In this document: positions 27,165 to 37,122 of the stretch, piece after piece
Numbering within the stretch: the first letter of the stretch is position 1
Layout: each line of letters starts with the position of its first letter
DNA from: Candidatus Pseudobacter hemicellulosilyticus
GTDB taxonomy: Bacteria > Bacteroidota > Bacteroidia > Chitinophagales > Chitinophagaceae
Length of the DNA stretch: 64,000 nt
Direction: 5' to 3'
NCBI GenBank assembly: GCA_029202545.1
Contig: CP119311.1
Location: forward strand, 4,216,001-4,280,000
Notes under the pieces: generated by a model
The model's database searches: none
Told to the model about the DNA's origin: nothing
Seen by the model: the letters and a program-made list of their open reading frames with translations, nothing else
Made by a program: the position numbers and the translations under genes

Positions 27165-27226
27165 AAAAAATATTTTACCCCCGACCTACCCTCGGGCCCC
27201 AAATCATAGTTTATATACCATTGACC

Positions 27227-28390
27227 ATGCCAAAGCAACCCATAGACTATTATATTGACCGCCTTACGGATGGCTCCATTTCCAGGGAAGAGTGGCTGAC
27301 CCTGCAGTCCCTGCTCAGGGAACCAGACCATGCGGCGGCATTGGACCAATTGCTGGATCAGCAGCTGTTGCTGCTTGCAGAAGAGCATACCACCTATGAG
27401 GATGTGGTGGCAAGGGTACAGCAGGGAGTAGGGGAACAGATAGCTGCCGAAAGCAACCCGGCCGGCAGGCCTGTTCACCGTATACATTTCCTGCGCCGCT
27501 GGGGATGGGCCGCAGCCGTCTTGTTATTGATCGGCGCCGGCGGCTGGTTCCTCCTGGCCCGTACCGGCAGCCAGCCAGCGCCAGCCACTGCTGCTGTCAC
27601 AGATATTGCACCTGGCAGGGATGGGGCTATCCTGACCCTGGAAGATGGCTCGCAGCTGGTGCTGGACAGCCTGGGCAATGGCATTATTGCCAGCCAGCAG
27701 GGCACCCGGGTGAAATTATCCAATGGCCAGCTGGCCTATGATCCCGGAGCAGGGCAGACCGGCAATAGCTCCTATAACACCATGAGTACGCCCCGTGGCC
27801 GGCAGTTCCGGCTCACGCTGCCCGATGGGACCCGTGTATGGCTCAATGCCGCCAGCTCCATTCGCTTTCCCACCAGCTTCACCGGGCCGGATCGCAAAGT
27901 GGAGATCAGTGGTGAAGCCTATTTTGAAGTGGCGAAGAACAGCCGCCAGCCATTCCTGGTCAGCATTGCCGGCAGCTCCCTGGTTGAAGTGCTGGGCACC
28001 AGCTTCAATGTAAATGCCTATGTCAATGAAGCGCAGCTGGTGGCTACCCTGCTGGAAGGCAGTGTAAAGATCAATAATACGCTCCTGAAACCAGGACAGC
28101 AGGCCCTTGTAGCCAATAAGGAAATACAACTGCAACGGGCTGATACAGACAAAGCAGTGGCCTGGAAGAACGGCCTGTTCAATTTTGACGATTGCTCCTT
28201 CACAGAAGTGATGCGCCAGCTGGAACGCTGGTATGCCATTGAAGTAGTGTATGAAAATGGTATTCCTGATATCCCGCTTGGCGGGGAAATGACCAGGGAC
28301 CTGACCCTCTCGCAGGTGTTGCGTAACCTCAGCGATGTAGGTGTGAAGTTCAGGCTGGAACAGGAAAAACTGGTGGTTACCAGGCAATAA
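27227..28390 (+). CDS. FecR-family anti-sigma factor
   Basis: This 387-aa membrane-spanning regulator has an N-terminal cytoplasmic part (MPKQPIDYYIDRLTDGSISREEW), one transmembrane helix near residues 90-112 (WGWAAAVLLLIGAGGWFLL), a periplasmic FecR domain (FRLTLPDGTRVWLNAASSIRFP; SGEAYFEVA) and a C-terminal DUF4974 (FNFDDCSFTEVMRQLERWY). It is expected to hold the upstream sigma factor inactive and release it when the SusC STN domain signals. ATG 27227 fits the family; upstream frame extension is not plausible. Confidence 0.94.
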   Translation: MPKQPIDYYIDRLTDGSISREEWLTLQSLLREPDHAAALDQLLDQQLLLLAEEHTTYEDVVARVQQGVGEQIAAESNPAGRPVHRIHFLRRWGWAAAVLLLIGAGGWFLLARTGSQPAPATAAVTDIAPGRDGAILTLEDGSQLVLDSLGNGIIASQQGTRVKLSNGQLAYDPGAGQTGNSSYNTMSTPRGRQFRLTLPDGTRVWLNAASSIRFPTSFTGPDRKVEISGEAYFEVAKNSRQPFLVSIAGSSLVEVLGTSFNVNAYVNEAQLVATLLEGSVKINNTLLKPGQQALVANKEIQLQRADTDKAVAWKNGLFNFDDCSFTEVMRQLERWYAIEVVYENGIPDIPLGGEMTRDLTLSQVLRNLSDVGVKFRLEQEKLVVTRQ

Positions 28391-28447
28391 GTTGCATAAC
28401 CTTTCCTTGAAATAAATATCAATCCCTGATGGCTGGCCATAAAAAAG

Positions 28448-28559
28448 CCGGAAGTGGTAGGAACACTTCCGGTGGAGTCCGGTTGACCAAAAGGGAGCCG
28501 CTACAGCTCAATTTTTTCACAACCAAACCAAGGCCCGCCTGGCTTTTATGCAGGCGGGC
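28448..28559 (+). promoter_or_regulatory. Two 9-bp hairpins in the fecR-susC gap
   Basis: Hairpin 1: CCGGAAGTG (28448-28456) with CACTTCCGG (28464-28472), loop 7. Hairpin 2: GCCCGCCTG (28533-28541) with CAGGCGGGC (28551-28559), loop 9, ending a few bases before the susC start codons. Neither has a T run, so leader control or mRNA stability is more likely than simple termination. Confidence 0.5.
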
Positions 28560-28571
28560 GACATGCAATTT

Positions 28572-31500
28572 ATGCAAAAAACTGCTATTTGGTCCGGCAC
28601 CGCCATGCCCCATCCTGAACAAAAGGTGACCTGGCAACGGACCATTACCAAAACACTGCTATGGGGAGAAAGGATATGCAGGGCAGCATGCCGGTCCACT
28701 CCAGGCAAACAATTGTTACTGACAATGAAGTTAACGGCCCTTTTGCTGACTGTTGTCTTCCTCAATGCCTTTGCGGCTGGCAATGCCCAGTCCGTCACGC
28801 TTTCCGGCAAAGCGCTTTCCCTGCAGGAAGTGCTCTCCGCCGTGAAGAAACAAACCGGCTACGTTTTCTTTTACAACAGGAATGATCTCCGTGATGCCCG
28901 CCCCGTCAGTATTGACGCAAAACAGTTGCCGCTATCCAGCTTCCTGGAGCAGGTGATGGAAAGGCAGCCACTCCAGTTCCGGATCGATGGCAAGACCATT
29001 GTGCTTTCGCGCAAGCCCGTTTTCCTGCCGGTACAGCTGCATGCGGTGGATAGCGCCGTGCAGGACAGGCAGCCCATCACCGGCAGCGTCACCGATACCC
29101 TGGGTGTTCCGCTGGCCGGCGCTACTGTCAGTATCCGCGGTAAGGAAAGATCCGTGTCCACCGATGCCGGCGGCCGCTTTACTATTGATGCAGATCCGGG
29201 CGACTGGCTGGTGGTCAGCTATATTGGTTATGCCGGTATCACCTATCGCGTGAAGGCGGATACAAAGAACCTTAGCCTGGTGCTGCGTGTGGCCGGCTCC
29301 ACCATTGAGGATGTAGTGGTGACTGGTATCTTCAATAAATCCAAGGAGACCTATACCGGCGTTGCCCGCGTGATCAGTGAAAAAGAGCTGCGCCAGTTCC
29401 AGGGCCGCAATATCTTCACCACCATCGGTAATATTGACCCCTCCTTCTACGTAGTCCCCAATAACAATGCCGGCTCCAATCCCAATACGATCCCTGATAT
29501 CCAGATCCGCGGCGCCAGGAGCCTGCCTTATGTAGACCAGCTACAGGACCAGACCCGCGCAGGTCTTAATATGCCGCTCATTATCCTGGATGGCTTTGAG
29601 ACCACCATGCAAAGGATGCTGGACCTGGACAATAACCAGATCCTGAGCATCACCCTGCTGAAAGATGGCTCCGCTACTGCGCTCTATGGTTCCCGCGGCG
29701 CCAACGGCGTTGTGGTGATCAGGACTAAGGAGCCTGCGCCCGGTAAGCTGCGACTGACCTATCGCATGGGCGCCAACCTGAGCGTGCCCGATCTTACCAG
29801 CTACCACCTGCTGGGTTCCCGCGATAAGCTGGAACTGGAGCGGCTTTCCGGCTATTACCAGAGCGCCACCCAGGCGCCCGAAGTGAATGTGCAGCTGCAG
29901 CAGTATTATAATGAGGTCAAGACGCTGGTGGAGCAGGGCATTAATACGTACTGGCTGGCCAAGCCCCTGCGTACACAGCTGGACCAGACCCATAATATCA
30001 AAGTGGAAGGTGGTGATCAGTCGTTCCGCTACGATCTCTCCCTCCAATACAATAATGTGAACGGCGTCATGAAGGGATCGGAAAGGAATGCCTACAATGG
30101 CTCCATCAACCTCTCGTACCGGCTGAAGAACCTTACTTTCCGGAATAACCTGGTCATTGGGCATACCCGGTCAGCGGAATCACCCTATGGCTCCTATGCA
30201 GATTATGCCAGGCTCAATCCTTACTGGAAGCCCACGGACAATGAAGGCCGGATAGTACAGTTCTTTACCCCCTTCAATGCCAGCTACTGGACGCAGACCA
30301 GTAAATACGCGGGCAATCCGCATCCTAACCCGCTGTATGATGCCACGCTCAATACCTATGACAAAACCAACTATACCTCCATCATCAACAATTTCCAGCT
30401 GGAATGGATACCCATTACACATGTGCTGGTGCGCGGCGGTGTAGGTATTACAGGTACTATGCGTTACCGCGATAATTTCCTGCCGGCCGCTCATTCCCGC
30501 TTTGCTGATTATGGCGAGGCCGATATTTTCCGGAAAGGCAGCTATGATTATACCAGCGGCAAGGAATTCAACTATACTACTAACCTGCAGGTCAACTACT
30601 CCAATCGTTTTGCCGGCGTGCACAATGTGAGTGTTGGCGTCAACCTGGACATGCAGGAAAATAATAACCGCATCTACTCTTTCAAGGCGGAAGGTTTCCC
30701 GGATGAATCCATTGACTTCATGGCCATGGCGCTGCAGTATGAGCAGAACGGATCACCGGGCGGCAGTGAGGCCAAAGACAGGCGCATTGGTCTGCTGGGT
30801 AACCTGAACTATACCTATGATGACCGGTTCCTGGCTGAGTTTGCCTATAGGCAGGATGGCTCTTCCCAGTTCGGTCTTAACAGGCGTTTTGCGCCGTTCT
30901 GGTCGGCCGGTGTGGGCTATAACCTGCATTATGAAAATTTCATTGCCGATAATTTCCTGTTCATTGATCGCCTTAAGGTCAAGGCCAGCTATGGTTCTAC
31001 CGGTTCCACCCAGTTCAGCGCCTACCAGGCCCTGGCTACCTATGGGTATATTATCGGGGATCGGTACAAGACCTGGCTGGGTACCCAGCGCAATGAGCTG
31101 GGCAACCCCGACCTGGAATGGCAGAATACCGGCAAGTACAATGTGGGCGTGGAACTGGGCCTGTTCAAAAGCAGGGTGACCATGGAGGCTAACTACTTTT
31201 ATGAGAAAACATCCAACCTGCTGTCGTCCCTGGAACTGCCTTACAGCAACGGGTTCACCAGCTACAATGAAAATATCGGTTCGCTCCAGCAGCGCGGTAT
31301 TGAACTGATGGCTACCGTATGGCTGGTGCGCAGCAACCGCCAGCGCTTTTCCTGGTCCGTGTCCGGTAATATTATCTACAATACGGATAAGATCGACAGG
31401 CTTTCTGAGGCCATGAAAGTAGCTAACGAAAAACTGGCCCTGCAGGGCGGCGCCTTTCCCAATACCATCATTCGCCAGGGCGATTCCCGCAATACTATCT

Positions 31501-32072
31501 ACGTGGTGCCTTCCCTGGGCATTGATCCCAGTACGGGCAGGGAGCTCTTCCTCAACCGCTTTGGCGGGGTGACCTATAGCTGGGACCCGCGGGACAGGGT
31601 AGCGGCCGGACTGGATCAGCCCAAATACCGTGGCAATTTCAGTACGCTGGTACGTTACGGCAACCTGACCTTTAACGCCAGCTTTGGGTTCCGTTTTGGT
31701 GGCCAGCTGTATAACCGGACGCTGATAGAAAAGATCGAAAATGCAGACAAGCTGTTCAATGTGGACGAGCGGGTGTTCAATGACCGCTGGATCCAACCCG
31801 GCGACCGCGCCGCTTTCCGTGGCATCAATGAAGTAGTGGCTATCAATGCCTCTTCCCGCTTTGTACAGGATGAGAATACGCTCATCTGCCAGAACCTTAA
31901 CCTGAACTACGATCTGTACAATAAGGCCTGGCTGAAGAAGATGGGGCTGCAGTCCCTCTCGCTGGCCGCCAATACCGGGGAGCTGTTCTATATCTCCACC
32001 GTGCGGCAGGAGCGTGGGCTTGATTATCCTTTCACCCGCCAGTTCTCGCTGGTATTGTATGCGGCATTCTAA
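28572..32072 (+). CDS. SusC/RagA TonB-dependent receptor with STN domain
   Basis: This ~1166-aa outer-membrane transporter takes up a nutrient bound by its SusD partner. A basic N-terminal extension leads to the signal segment MKLTALLLTVVFLNAFAAGNAQ (Met at 28725). ATG 28572 is preferred from family practice; 28563 and 28725 are alternatives. Next come a secretin/TonB short N-terminal (STN) domain (VTLSGKALSLQEVLSAVKKQTGYVFFYN), a carboxypeptidase-like beta domain, the plug (VVVTGIFNKSK to ALYGSRGANGVVVIRTK) and a 22-strand barrel ending in LVLYAAF. The STN domain marks it as a transducer for the FecR/sigma pair upstream. The substrate is not deducible. Confidence 0.95.
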   Translation: MQKTAIWSGTAMPHPEQKVTWQRTITKTLLWGERICRAACRSTPGKQLLLTMKLTALLLTVVFLNAFAAGNAQSVTLSGKALSLQEVLSAVKKQTGYVFFYNRNDLRDARPVSIDAKQLPLSSFLEQVMERQPLQFRIDGKTIVLSRKPVFLPVQLHAVDSAVQDRQPITGSVTDTLGVPLAGATVSIRGKERSVSTDAGGRFTIDADPGDWLVVSYIGYAGITYRVKADTKNLSLVLRVAGSTIEDVVVTGIFNKSKETYTGVARVISEKELRQFQGRNIFTTIGNIDPSFYVVPNNNAGSNPNTIPDIQIRGARSLPYVDQLQDQTRAGLNMPLIILDGFETTMQRMLDLDNNQILSITLLKDGSATALYGSRGANGVVVIRTKEPAPGKLRLTYRMGANLSVPDLTSYHLLGSRDKLELERLSGYYQSATQAPEVNVQLQQYYNEVKTLVEQGINTYWLAKPLRTQLDQTHNIKVEGGDQSFRYDLSLQYNNVNGVMKGSERNAYNGSINLSYRLKNLTFRNNLVIGHTRSAESPYGSYADYARLNPYWKPTDNEGRIVQFFTPFNASYWTQTSKYAGNPHPNPLYDATLNTYDKTNYTSIINNFQLEWIPITHVLVRGGVGITGTMRYRDNFLPAAHSRFADYGEADIFRKGSYDYTSGKEFNYTTNLQVNYSNRFAGVHNVSVGVNLDMQENNNRIYSFKAEGFPDESIDFMAMALQYEQNGSPGGSEAKDRRIGLLGNLNYTYDDRFLAEFAYRQDGSSQFGLNRRFAPFWSAGVGYNLHYENFIADNFLFIDRLKVKASYGSTGSTQFSAYQALATYGYIIGDRYKTWLGTQRNELGNPDLEWQNTGKYNVGVELGLFKSRVTMEANYFYEKTSNLLSSLELPYSNGFTSYNENIGSLQQRGIELMATVWLVRSNRQRFSWSVSGNIIYNTDKIDRLSEAMKVANEKLALQGGAFPNTIIRQGDSRNTIYVVPSLGIDPSTGRELFLNRFGGVTYSWDPRDRVAAGLDQPKYRGNFSTLVRYGNLTFNASFGFRFGGQLYNRTLIEKIENADKLFNVDERVFNDRWIQPGDRAAFRGINEVVAINASSRFVQDENTLICQNLNLNYDLYNKAWLKKMGLQSLSLAANTGELFYISTVRQERGLDYPFTRQFSLVLYAAF

Positions 32073-32084
32073 AACAATTGAACC

Positions 32085-33590
32085 ATGAAAAGTATTAGCA
32101 CTTATATATTACTGTTCGGCTGCCTGCTGACCATGGGCTGCAAAAAATGGCTGGATGTAAAACCCGAAGGCCTTTCTACCTCGGATGAGCTTTTTGCCTC
32201 CCAGAAAGGATTCCGGGATGCCCTCACCGGCGCCTATATCCGGATGAAGGAAGGCGATATCTACGGCGGCGGCCTCACCTGGGGTTTTGTGGAGTATATG
32301 GCCTGCAACTGGGAGCTGGCCACCAACAGCGGCAATACCGCCCTTCCAAGGCTGATGGCGGGCGACTATACCCATGCCACGGTTCGTGAGTGGATGGACA
32401 ATATCTATATTGATCTCTATAAAGTGGTGGCGGATGTGAACAGCCTGCTGGCAGCAATAGACGAAAAAAAGACCGTGTTCACGGATGGCAACTATGAGCT
32501 GACCAAGGGCGAGGCCCTGGCGCTGCGGGCCTTCTGTCATTTTGATGTACTCCGGCTCTTTGGTCCTATGCCACAGGCCCCGGGCACTGACCCGTTGTTC
32601 CCCTATGTGAAGGAAGTGAGCAAAAATATTCATGAGCCCCTGGACTATGCGGCTTTCACCCGGCAGCTGCTGGCTGATCTGGGCGAAGCGGAAAACCTGC
32701 TGAAGGACGTAGATCCTTTCCGGACCTGGTCCATGGCCGAGCTGAACCCGGCGCAGAACGCAACGCCTGTGCTGCGGGATAATTACCTGCTCTACCGGCA
32801 GGTGCGGATGAACTATTATGCCGTGCTGGCGCTGAAAGCCCGTGTATACATGTGGCTGGCCGCCCAGGATCCCAGCCTGCAGGGGGAGGCCGCCAGGGCT
32901 GCACAGCTGGTGATTGATGCAAAGGATCATAACGGCCTGCCTACTTTCCGCCTGGGCAATGAAGGGGACAGGGTAGCCGGTGATTATACGATGTCGCCCG
33001 AGCACCTGATGGCGGTCAGCATCTATAACCTGGAACCCATGGCCAACGGCCTGTTTACGGAAAATGGCAGTTATTTCCGCTATGATTTCAACGTGCAGGA
33101 TGGTTTCTGGTACCTCAATAACCTGTTCCCGGTAAATGAACGGACTTCCGATGTGCGGTGGAAAGAGATGTGGAGCTATAAGATCGGTAACGGCCTGACC
33201 AACTACGTGATGTACCGGAAGTTCCTGCAGCGAACTGGCAATCCTGTTCTTCAGTCGCCCCTGCTGCGCCTCAGTGAAATGTACCTGGTCCTTACGGAAT
33301 GCGCCGCCACCAAAACTGAGGCGGAAGGTTATTACAGTACTTACTGTGCTGCCAAAGGCATTCCTTTTGTCAATGGTTTTGGTACGGGCGACTGGCTGGC
33401 AGATCGCCGCAACAAGCTGATCCGGGAATACGTCCGGGAATTCTATGCAGAAGGACAAACCTTTTTCAACTATAAACGCATGAATGTGGTAGCGCTGCCT
33501 GCCAGCTGGACCTACACCCAGTTTACGGGTAGACAGGAGCGTTATGTGGTGCCTAAACCGCTGCGTGAAATAGATTATAACAATAAATAA
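32085..33590 (+). CDS. SusD/RagB nutrient-binding lipoprotein
   Basis: This 501-aa surface lipoprotein caps the SusC barrel and captures substrate. The SpII signal is ISTYILLFGCLLTMGC with lipid Cys19, followed by KKWLDVKPEG, the usual SusD opening. TPR-like helices carry GEALALRAFCHFDVLRLFG, a SusD hallmark, and the end has LRLSEMYLVLTECAA and RREFYAEGQ-like sequence. It lies 12 nt after susC in the operon. Confidence 0.95.
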   Translation: MKSISTYILLFGCLLTMGCKKWLDVKPEGLSTSDELFASQKGFRDALTGAYIRMKEGDIYGGGLTWGFVEYMACNWELATNSGNTALPRLMAGDYTHATVREWMDNIYIDLYKVVADVNSLLAAIDEKKTVFTDGNYELTKGEALALRAFCHFDVLRLFGPMPQAPGTDPLFPYVKEVSKNIHEPLDYAAFTRQLLADLGEAENLLKDVDPFRTWSMAELNPAQNATPVLRDNYLLYRQVRMNYYAVLALKARVYMWLAAQDPSLQGEAARAAQLVIDAKDHNGLPTFRLGNEGDRVAGDYTMSPEHLMAVSIYNLEPMANGLFTENGSYFRYDFNVQDGFWYLNNLFPVNERTSDVRWKEMWSYKIGNGLTNYVMYRKFLQRTGNPVLQSPLLRLSEMYLVLTECAATKTEAEGYYSTYCAAKGIPFVNGFGTGDWLADRRNKLIREYVREFYAEGQTFFNYKRMNVVALPASWTYTQFTGRQERYVVPKPLREIDYNNK

Positions 33591-33597
33591 CCAGGTC

Positions 33598-34365
33598 ATG
33601 ATCCGAATACTTTTTTATACCCTGCTGCTGGGCATGCTGGCTGCCGGATGTTCCGAAGCAGACCATCTGTTGTACAATGATAGCGCGCGGCTGCAGATCA
33701 ATGACACCACCGCTATGAGCTATACTTTCTTTTATGAGCCCGAAACCATGGTGCAGGACACCGTGTATGTGGAGGTCTTCACCATTGGCGATCCCGTGAA
33801 CCAGGACCGGCCGGTAACGCTGGTACAGGTAGCCGGGGAAAACCAGGCCTATCCTGCTGTTTCCGGCCAGCATTTTGTGCCGCTGGATGATCCGGCCATC
33901 AAACCACTCATGGTAGTAAAGGCCAACCAGGTCAGCGGCCTGATCCCGGTGGTGGTGAAAAGGGATGCCGGTATGAAGCAGCACAGCTACCGGCTCCGGC
34001 TGCAGCTGGCTGCCAACGAGGCTTTTTTATTAGGGGAAGAAGGGAGACGCGTAAAAACGGTCATTGTCTCCGATAAGCTGGAACGCTTTTATTCCTGGCG
34101 GGCGGACGATGGAACGGCTCCTGCCTTTTACACTTTTGGAAAGTACAGTACAGCCAAGCACCAGTTCATGTATGATGTGCTGCAGGTCAGGGTCGATGAA
34201 GAATGGTATAAGGCTATTTCCGACATGCAGGCGCAGCAGCATTACAAGAACCTGGTCAAGGAGGCGCTGAATGCCTTCAATACCGATCCTGCCAACCTGG
34301 CCAGCGGCGCTGCACCCCTCCGGGAAAGCAGTGATCCCGCAAGCTCTGCTGTAACTTTTCCCTGA
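33598..34365 (+). CDS. DUF4843 lipoprotein
   Basis: The 255-aa lipoprotein has an N-terminal MIRILFYTLLLGMLAAGC signal with lipid Cys18. The mature part (TAMSYTFFYEPETMVQDTVYVEVFTIGDPVNQDRPVTL) matches the DUF4843 pattern, a family repeatedly found right after SusD in Bacteroidota. The gap to susD is 7 nt. It is probably an accessory surface glycan- or peptide-binding subunit, by context only. Confidence 0.88.
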   Translation: MIRILFYTLLLGMLAAGCSEADHLLYNDSARLQINDTTAMSYTFFYEPETMVQDTVYVEVFTIGDPVNQDRPVTLVQVAGENQAYPAVSGQHFVPLDDPAIKPLMVVKANQVSGLIPVVVKRDAGMKQHSYRLRLQLAANEAFLLGEEGRRVKTVIVSDKLERFYSWRADDGTAPAFYTFGKYSTAKHQFMYDVLQVRVDEEWYKAISDMQAQQHYKNLVKEALNAFNTDPANLASGAAPLRESSDPASSAVTFP

Positions 34366-34386
34366 TGCACTTTTAAATAAAACGGA

Positions 34387-35859
34387 ATGAACATAAAATA
34401 TATCTTCCTGATAGCACTGCTGCCGGTACTGGCCGTTTCCTGCTACAAGGATAAAAGCAATACCAGTGAGCTGATCCTGCCCGAAGTATCGGTGACTGGC
34501 TTTCAGCCCGGCTATACCGTGTTTACCCACCAGGATATGCTGGACATTGCTCCTGCAGTGGAGAATGAGTCCCTCTTTGATTTTTACTGGACCTTATACA
34601 GTACTAATTTTAATGTGCAGGAAGGGGTAGTGCCCCGGGCGGACACTATTGCCCGCACCCGCGCCCTGCACTATGAAGTGCTGCTGAATCCCGGCGCCTA
34701 TATCCTGATCTTCAATGTCCGGAACAAGACCACCGGCGTAACGGAGCTGTTGACCAGCAAGCTGCAGGTCTCCACGCTGACCATGTCCGGCTGGTATTTT
34801 CTGAAAGATGATGGCGCCAATACTGATTTTGATTTTGTATATCCTGATGGCCGGATCGATAACTGGATCGCCTTCTTCAATGGCGGCAGGAACCTGCCCG
34901 GCAAAGCGGTGAAAGCGGTATATGCGCCGGCTTTTAAGTCTACCCCTACGTCTTCTGACCTCTACAACGCTTTTGTGGTGTTGTCGGAACAGGATGCCGT
35001 GATCTGCCGGATAGACAATGGTGAGATCAAATTTGATTTCGATAATATGTTCTTCACCAAACCTGCTGTGCGTAAGCTGCAGAATGTGGTGCAGCCGATG
35101 ATCAACAACATTGTTACCATTATCAATGACAACAAGCCTTACACCCTGACCAAAGGTGGACTGTTTGCCAATTTCCCGCCGTCCAGCTACCGGTTGGCGC
35201 CTCAGCTGGGTGTGGCAGGCCTGGTGATGGGTTTTGACCAACAGTCAAAAACGGTGATCAACCTGGATAATGCCAATTATACAGCGCTGGGCGCCAGTGG
35301 CGATGCATTGAAGAATATGAATGCCGAGCTGGTCTGGAGCATCGGCTATTCCGGGCTGCGCAGTATGGCGGCCCTGTTGTTCCGCCATCCGTCGGGGAAT
35401 GGCAGCTTTTATAAGCTCAATGCCACCTATGGCCATATGGCGGGCTGGACCACGCCGCTGATAGCCGATGTGAAAACGGTGCCGGCCGGTCATGGACTGT
35501 TGGCTGCCAGCATCATTGCGGGCAACTATGATGCGGATTATTATTACTATGCACAGGGCAATAAACTCTACCTGACTGATCTGGCCTCACTGACAGAGAA
35601 CCTGCAGCTGGAATTGCCGGCAGGGGAGGAGATCACCTGTGTGCAGCATGTCAAATATCCGCAGCCCGCAGCCAATGTGCTGTACACCACCGATTACCTG
35701 GCCATTGCCAGTTATTCGGCCGGGCATTACAAAATATGGCTGCACCGCATCAGCAGTACCGGTACTGTTCAGCCGCTGGCGCAACCCAATTATGAGGGCT
35801 CCGGCCGGGTATCCTGTATCAATTACCTGGAGAACGGCATAGGCGCCCGTATTTTTTAA
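34387..35859 (+). CDS. PKD-like family lipoprotein
   Basis: The 490-aa lipoprotein has SpII signal MNIKYIFLIALLPVLAVSC with Cys19. The N-terminal ~130 residues look like two PKD/Ig folds (FDFYWTLYSTN; YILIFNVRNKTTGVTE). The remaining ~350 residues are rich in beta strands and may form a propeller-like domain. It occupies the fourth position of the locus, 21 nt after the DUF4843 gene, where PKD-like lipoproteins commonly occur. A surface-binding role is inferred from position. Confidence 0.8.
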   Translation: MNIKYIFLIALLPVLAVSCYKDKSNTSELILPEVSVTGFQPGYTVFTHQDMLDIAPAVENESLFDFYWTLYSTNFNVQEGVVPRADTIARTRALHYEVLLNPGAYILIFNVRNKTTGVTELLTSKLQVSTLTMSGWYFLKDDGANTDFDFVYPDGRIDNWIAFFNGGRNLPGKAVKAVYAPAFKSTPTSSDLYNAFVVLSEQDAVICRIDNGEIKFDFDNMFFTKPAVRKLQNVVQPMINNIVTIINDNKPYTLTKGGLFANFPPSSYRLAPQLGVAGLVMGFDQQSKTVINLDNANYTALGASGDALKNMNAELVWSIGYSGLRSMAALLFRHPSGNGSFYKLNATYGHMAGWTTPLIADVKTVPAGHGLLAASIIAGNYDADYYYYAQGNKLYLTDLASLTENLQLELPAGEEITCVQHVKYPQPAANVLYTTDYLAIASYSAGHYKIWLHRISSTGTVQPLAQPNYEGSGRVSCINYLENGIGARIF

Positions 35860-35874
35860 TTTTTTGGACGAACC

Positions 35875-36744
35875 ATGAAAGCATTGATTATACTGCTGGC
35901 AGCGTGCTGCTTCGTAGAAGTTGCAGCGGGTCAGTCGTTCAATAGAACAGACAGCCTGCGCCTTGTTCAGCAGCAGGCCGAACTCAAACTGGCCTTACAG
36001 CATCACGACAGCCTCCTGGCCAACAGGCAGGAGCAATGGCTGGCAGCGCAAAAGCTGAAAGCGCAGTATGATACTATTGGCCTGGCGTTGTACCGGGCAG
36101 AGATGGCTGTGTTGAAGCGGGAACGCAAAGCGCAGGAGATCCTTTTCATTCAGCAGCACCCGGATTACCAGGTAAGCCTTGATGCTTTGAGTGATGTGAT
36201 CGGCCACCTGCCGGAAGATATCCGCGCCTATGACCGGCTGTACAAAAGGCTGGATAAAAAGGTCCGGCAATCGGAACAGGGGCGCAAGCTTAGAAAGACC
36301 ATTGAGCTGTACCTTGCCGTGGCTGTTGGCGCCAAAGCACCGGATTTTACGGCGCCGGATACCCTGGGTAATCCGCTGCGGCTGTCGGACCTCCGCGGGA
36401 AGTATGTGCTGCTGGATTTCTGGGCCAGTTGGTGCGGTCCCTGCCGGGAAGAGAACCCCGCTGTAGTAGCTGCCTGGAACCGGTATCAATGGCGCGGGTT
36501 CACCGTGCTCTCCGTTTCACTGGACCAGCCCGGTAAAAAAGAGGCCTGGCTGAAAGCCATCCGGGACGACCGGCTCACCTGGAGCCATGTGTCGGACCTG
36601 CAGCACTGGAACAGTGCGTTGGCAAAGCTGTATGGTGTGCGTTCCATTCCGCAGAACTTCCTGATTGACCCCAAAGGGAAGATCATTGCCGCCAACCTGC
36701 GGGGAGCGGCGCTGGAAGCGCAGCTGGAAACCCTGCTGAAATAA
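35875..36744 (+). CDS. TlpA-like thiol-disulfide oxidoreductase
   Basis: This 289-aa secreted thioredoxin-fold protein has a signal peptide (MKALIILLAACCFVEVAAGQ), a helical charged region (~25-145, Lys/Gln-rich, partly coiled coil), then an AhpC/TSA-thioredoxin domain with active-site WCGPC in LDFWASWCGPCREENP and cis-Pro in RSIPQNFLID. It is likely periplasmic and may reduce or repair cysteines in the uptake complex or substrate. It is the last gene before the operon terminator. Confidence 0.92.
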   Translation: MKALIILLAACCFVEVAAGQSFNRTDSLRLVQQQAELKLALQHHDSLLANRQEQWLAAQKLKAQYDTIGLALYRAEMAVLKRERKAQEILFIQQHPDYQVSLDALSDVIGHLPEDIRAYDRLYKRLDKKVRQSEQGRKLRKTIELYLAVAVGAKAPDFTAPDTLGNPLRLSDLRGKYVLLDFWASWCGPCREENPAVVAAWNRYQWRGFTVLSVSLDQPGKKEAWLKAIRDDRLTWSHVSDLQHWNSALAKLYGVRSIPQNFLIDPKGKIIAANLRGAALEAQLETLLK

Positions 36745-36777
36745 GTATGTTGAACTGACGGTTATTAGTAAGTATAC

Positions 36778-36807
36778 AGGCGCCTTCTTTTGAAGGCGCC
36801 TTTTTTT
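36778..36807 (+). terminator. Terminator of the sus-like operon
   Basis: AGGCGCCTTC, loop TTTT, GAAGGCGCCT, then a T run to 36807. Confidence 0.95.
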
Positions 36808-37122
36808 ATTGGGGACGAAACATGCTGCCGCTTACCGGCTGCTGGCTTACGGTGCCCGATACCCGGGCAGGTATACTATGGCTTCTTTTTAGTATACTAT
36901 CGATGTGGCACAGGTTTTTACGGGGTCATATATTTGGAATCGCCTGTGGGAATAGGTATTTTACAGCTGCTCCAATTCACAGAAAAATCAAACCTTATGC
37001 TACGCCATTTTCTAACGGTATATGATACCTATCCGATATTATTCCCCTCTGCGTTTTTTTCGAAGCAGTATATCCTGATCAGTAATTCTTCTCTCATTTA
37101 TTAATCATAAAACCAGTATGTT
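36808..37122. other. Intergenic stretch without a gene
   Basis: I see no supported gene. Short frames here lack signal peptides or motifs. It probably carries the promoter of the next gene, but no box is convincing. Confidence 0.5.

Noticed and set aside
36790..37104. Frame encoding about 104 residues after the TlpA terminator
   Set aside because: It begins inside the terminator hairpin, has no leader or motif, and its composition looks like non-coding DNA.
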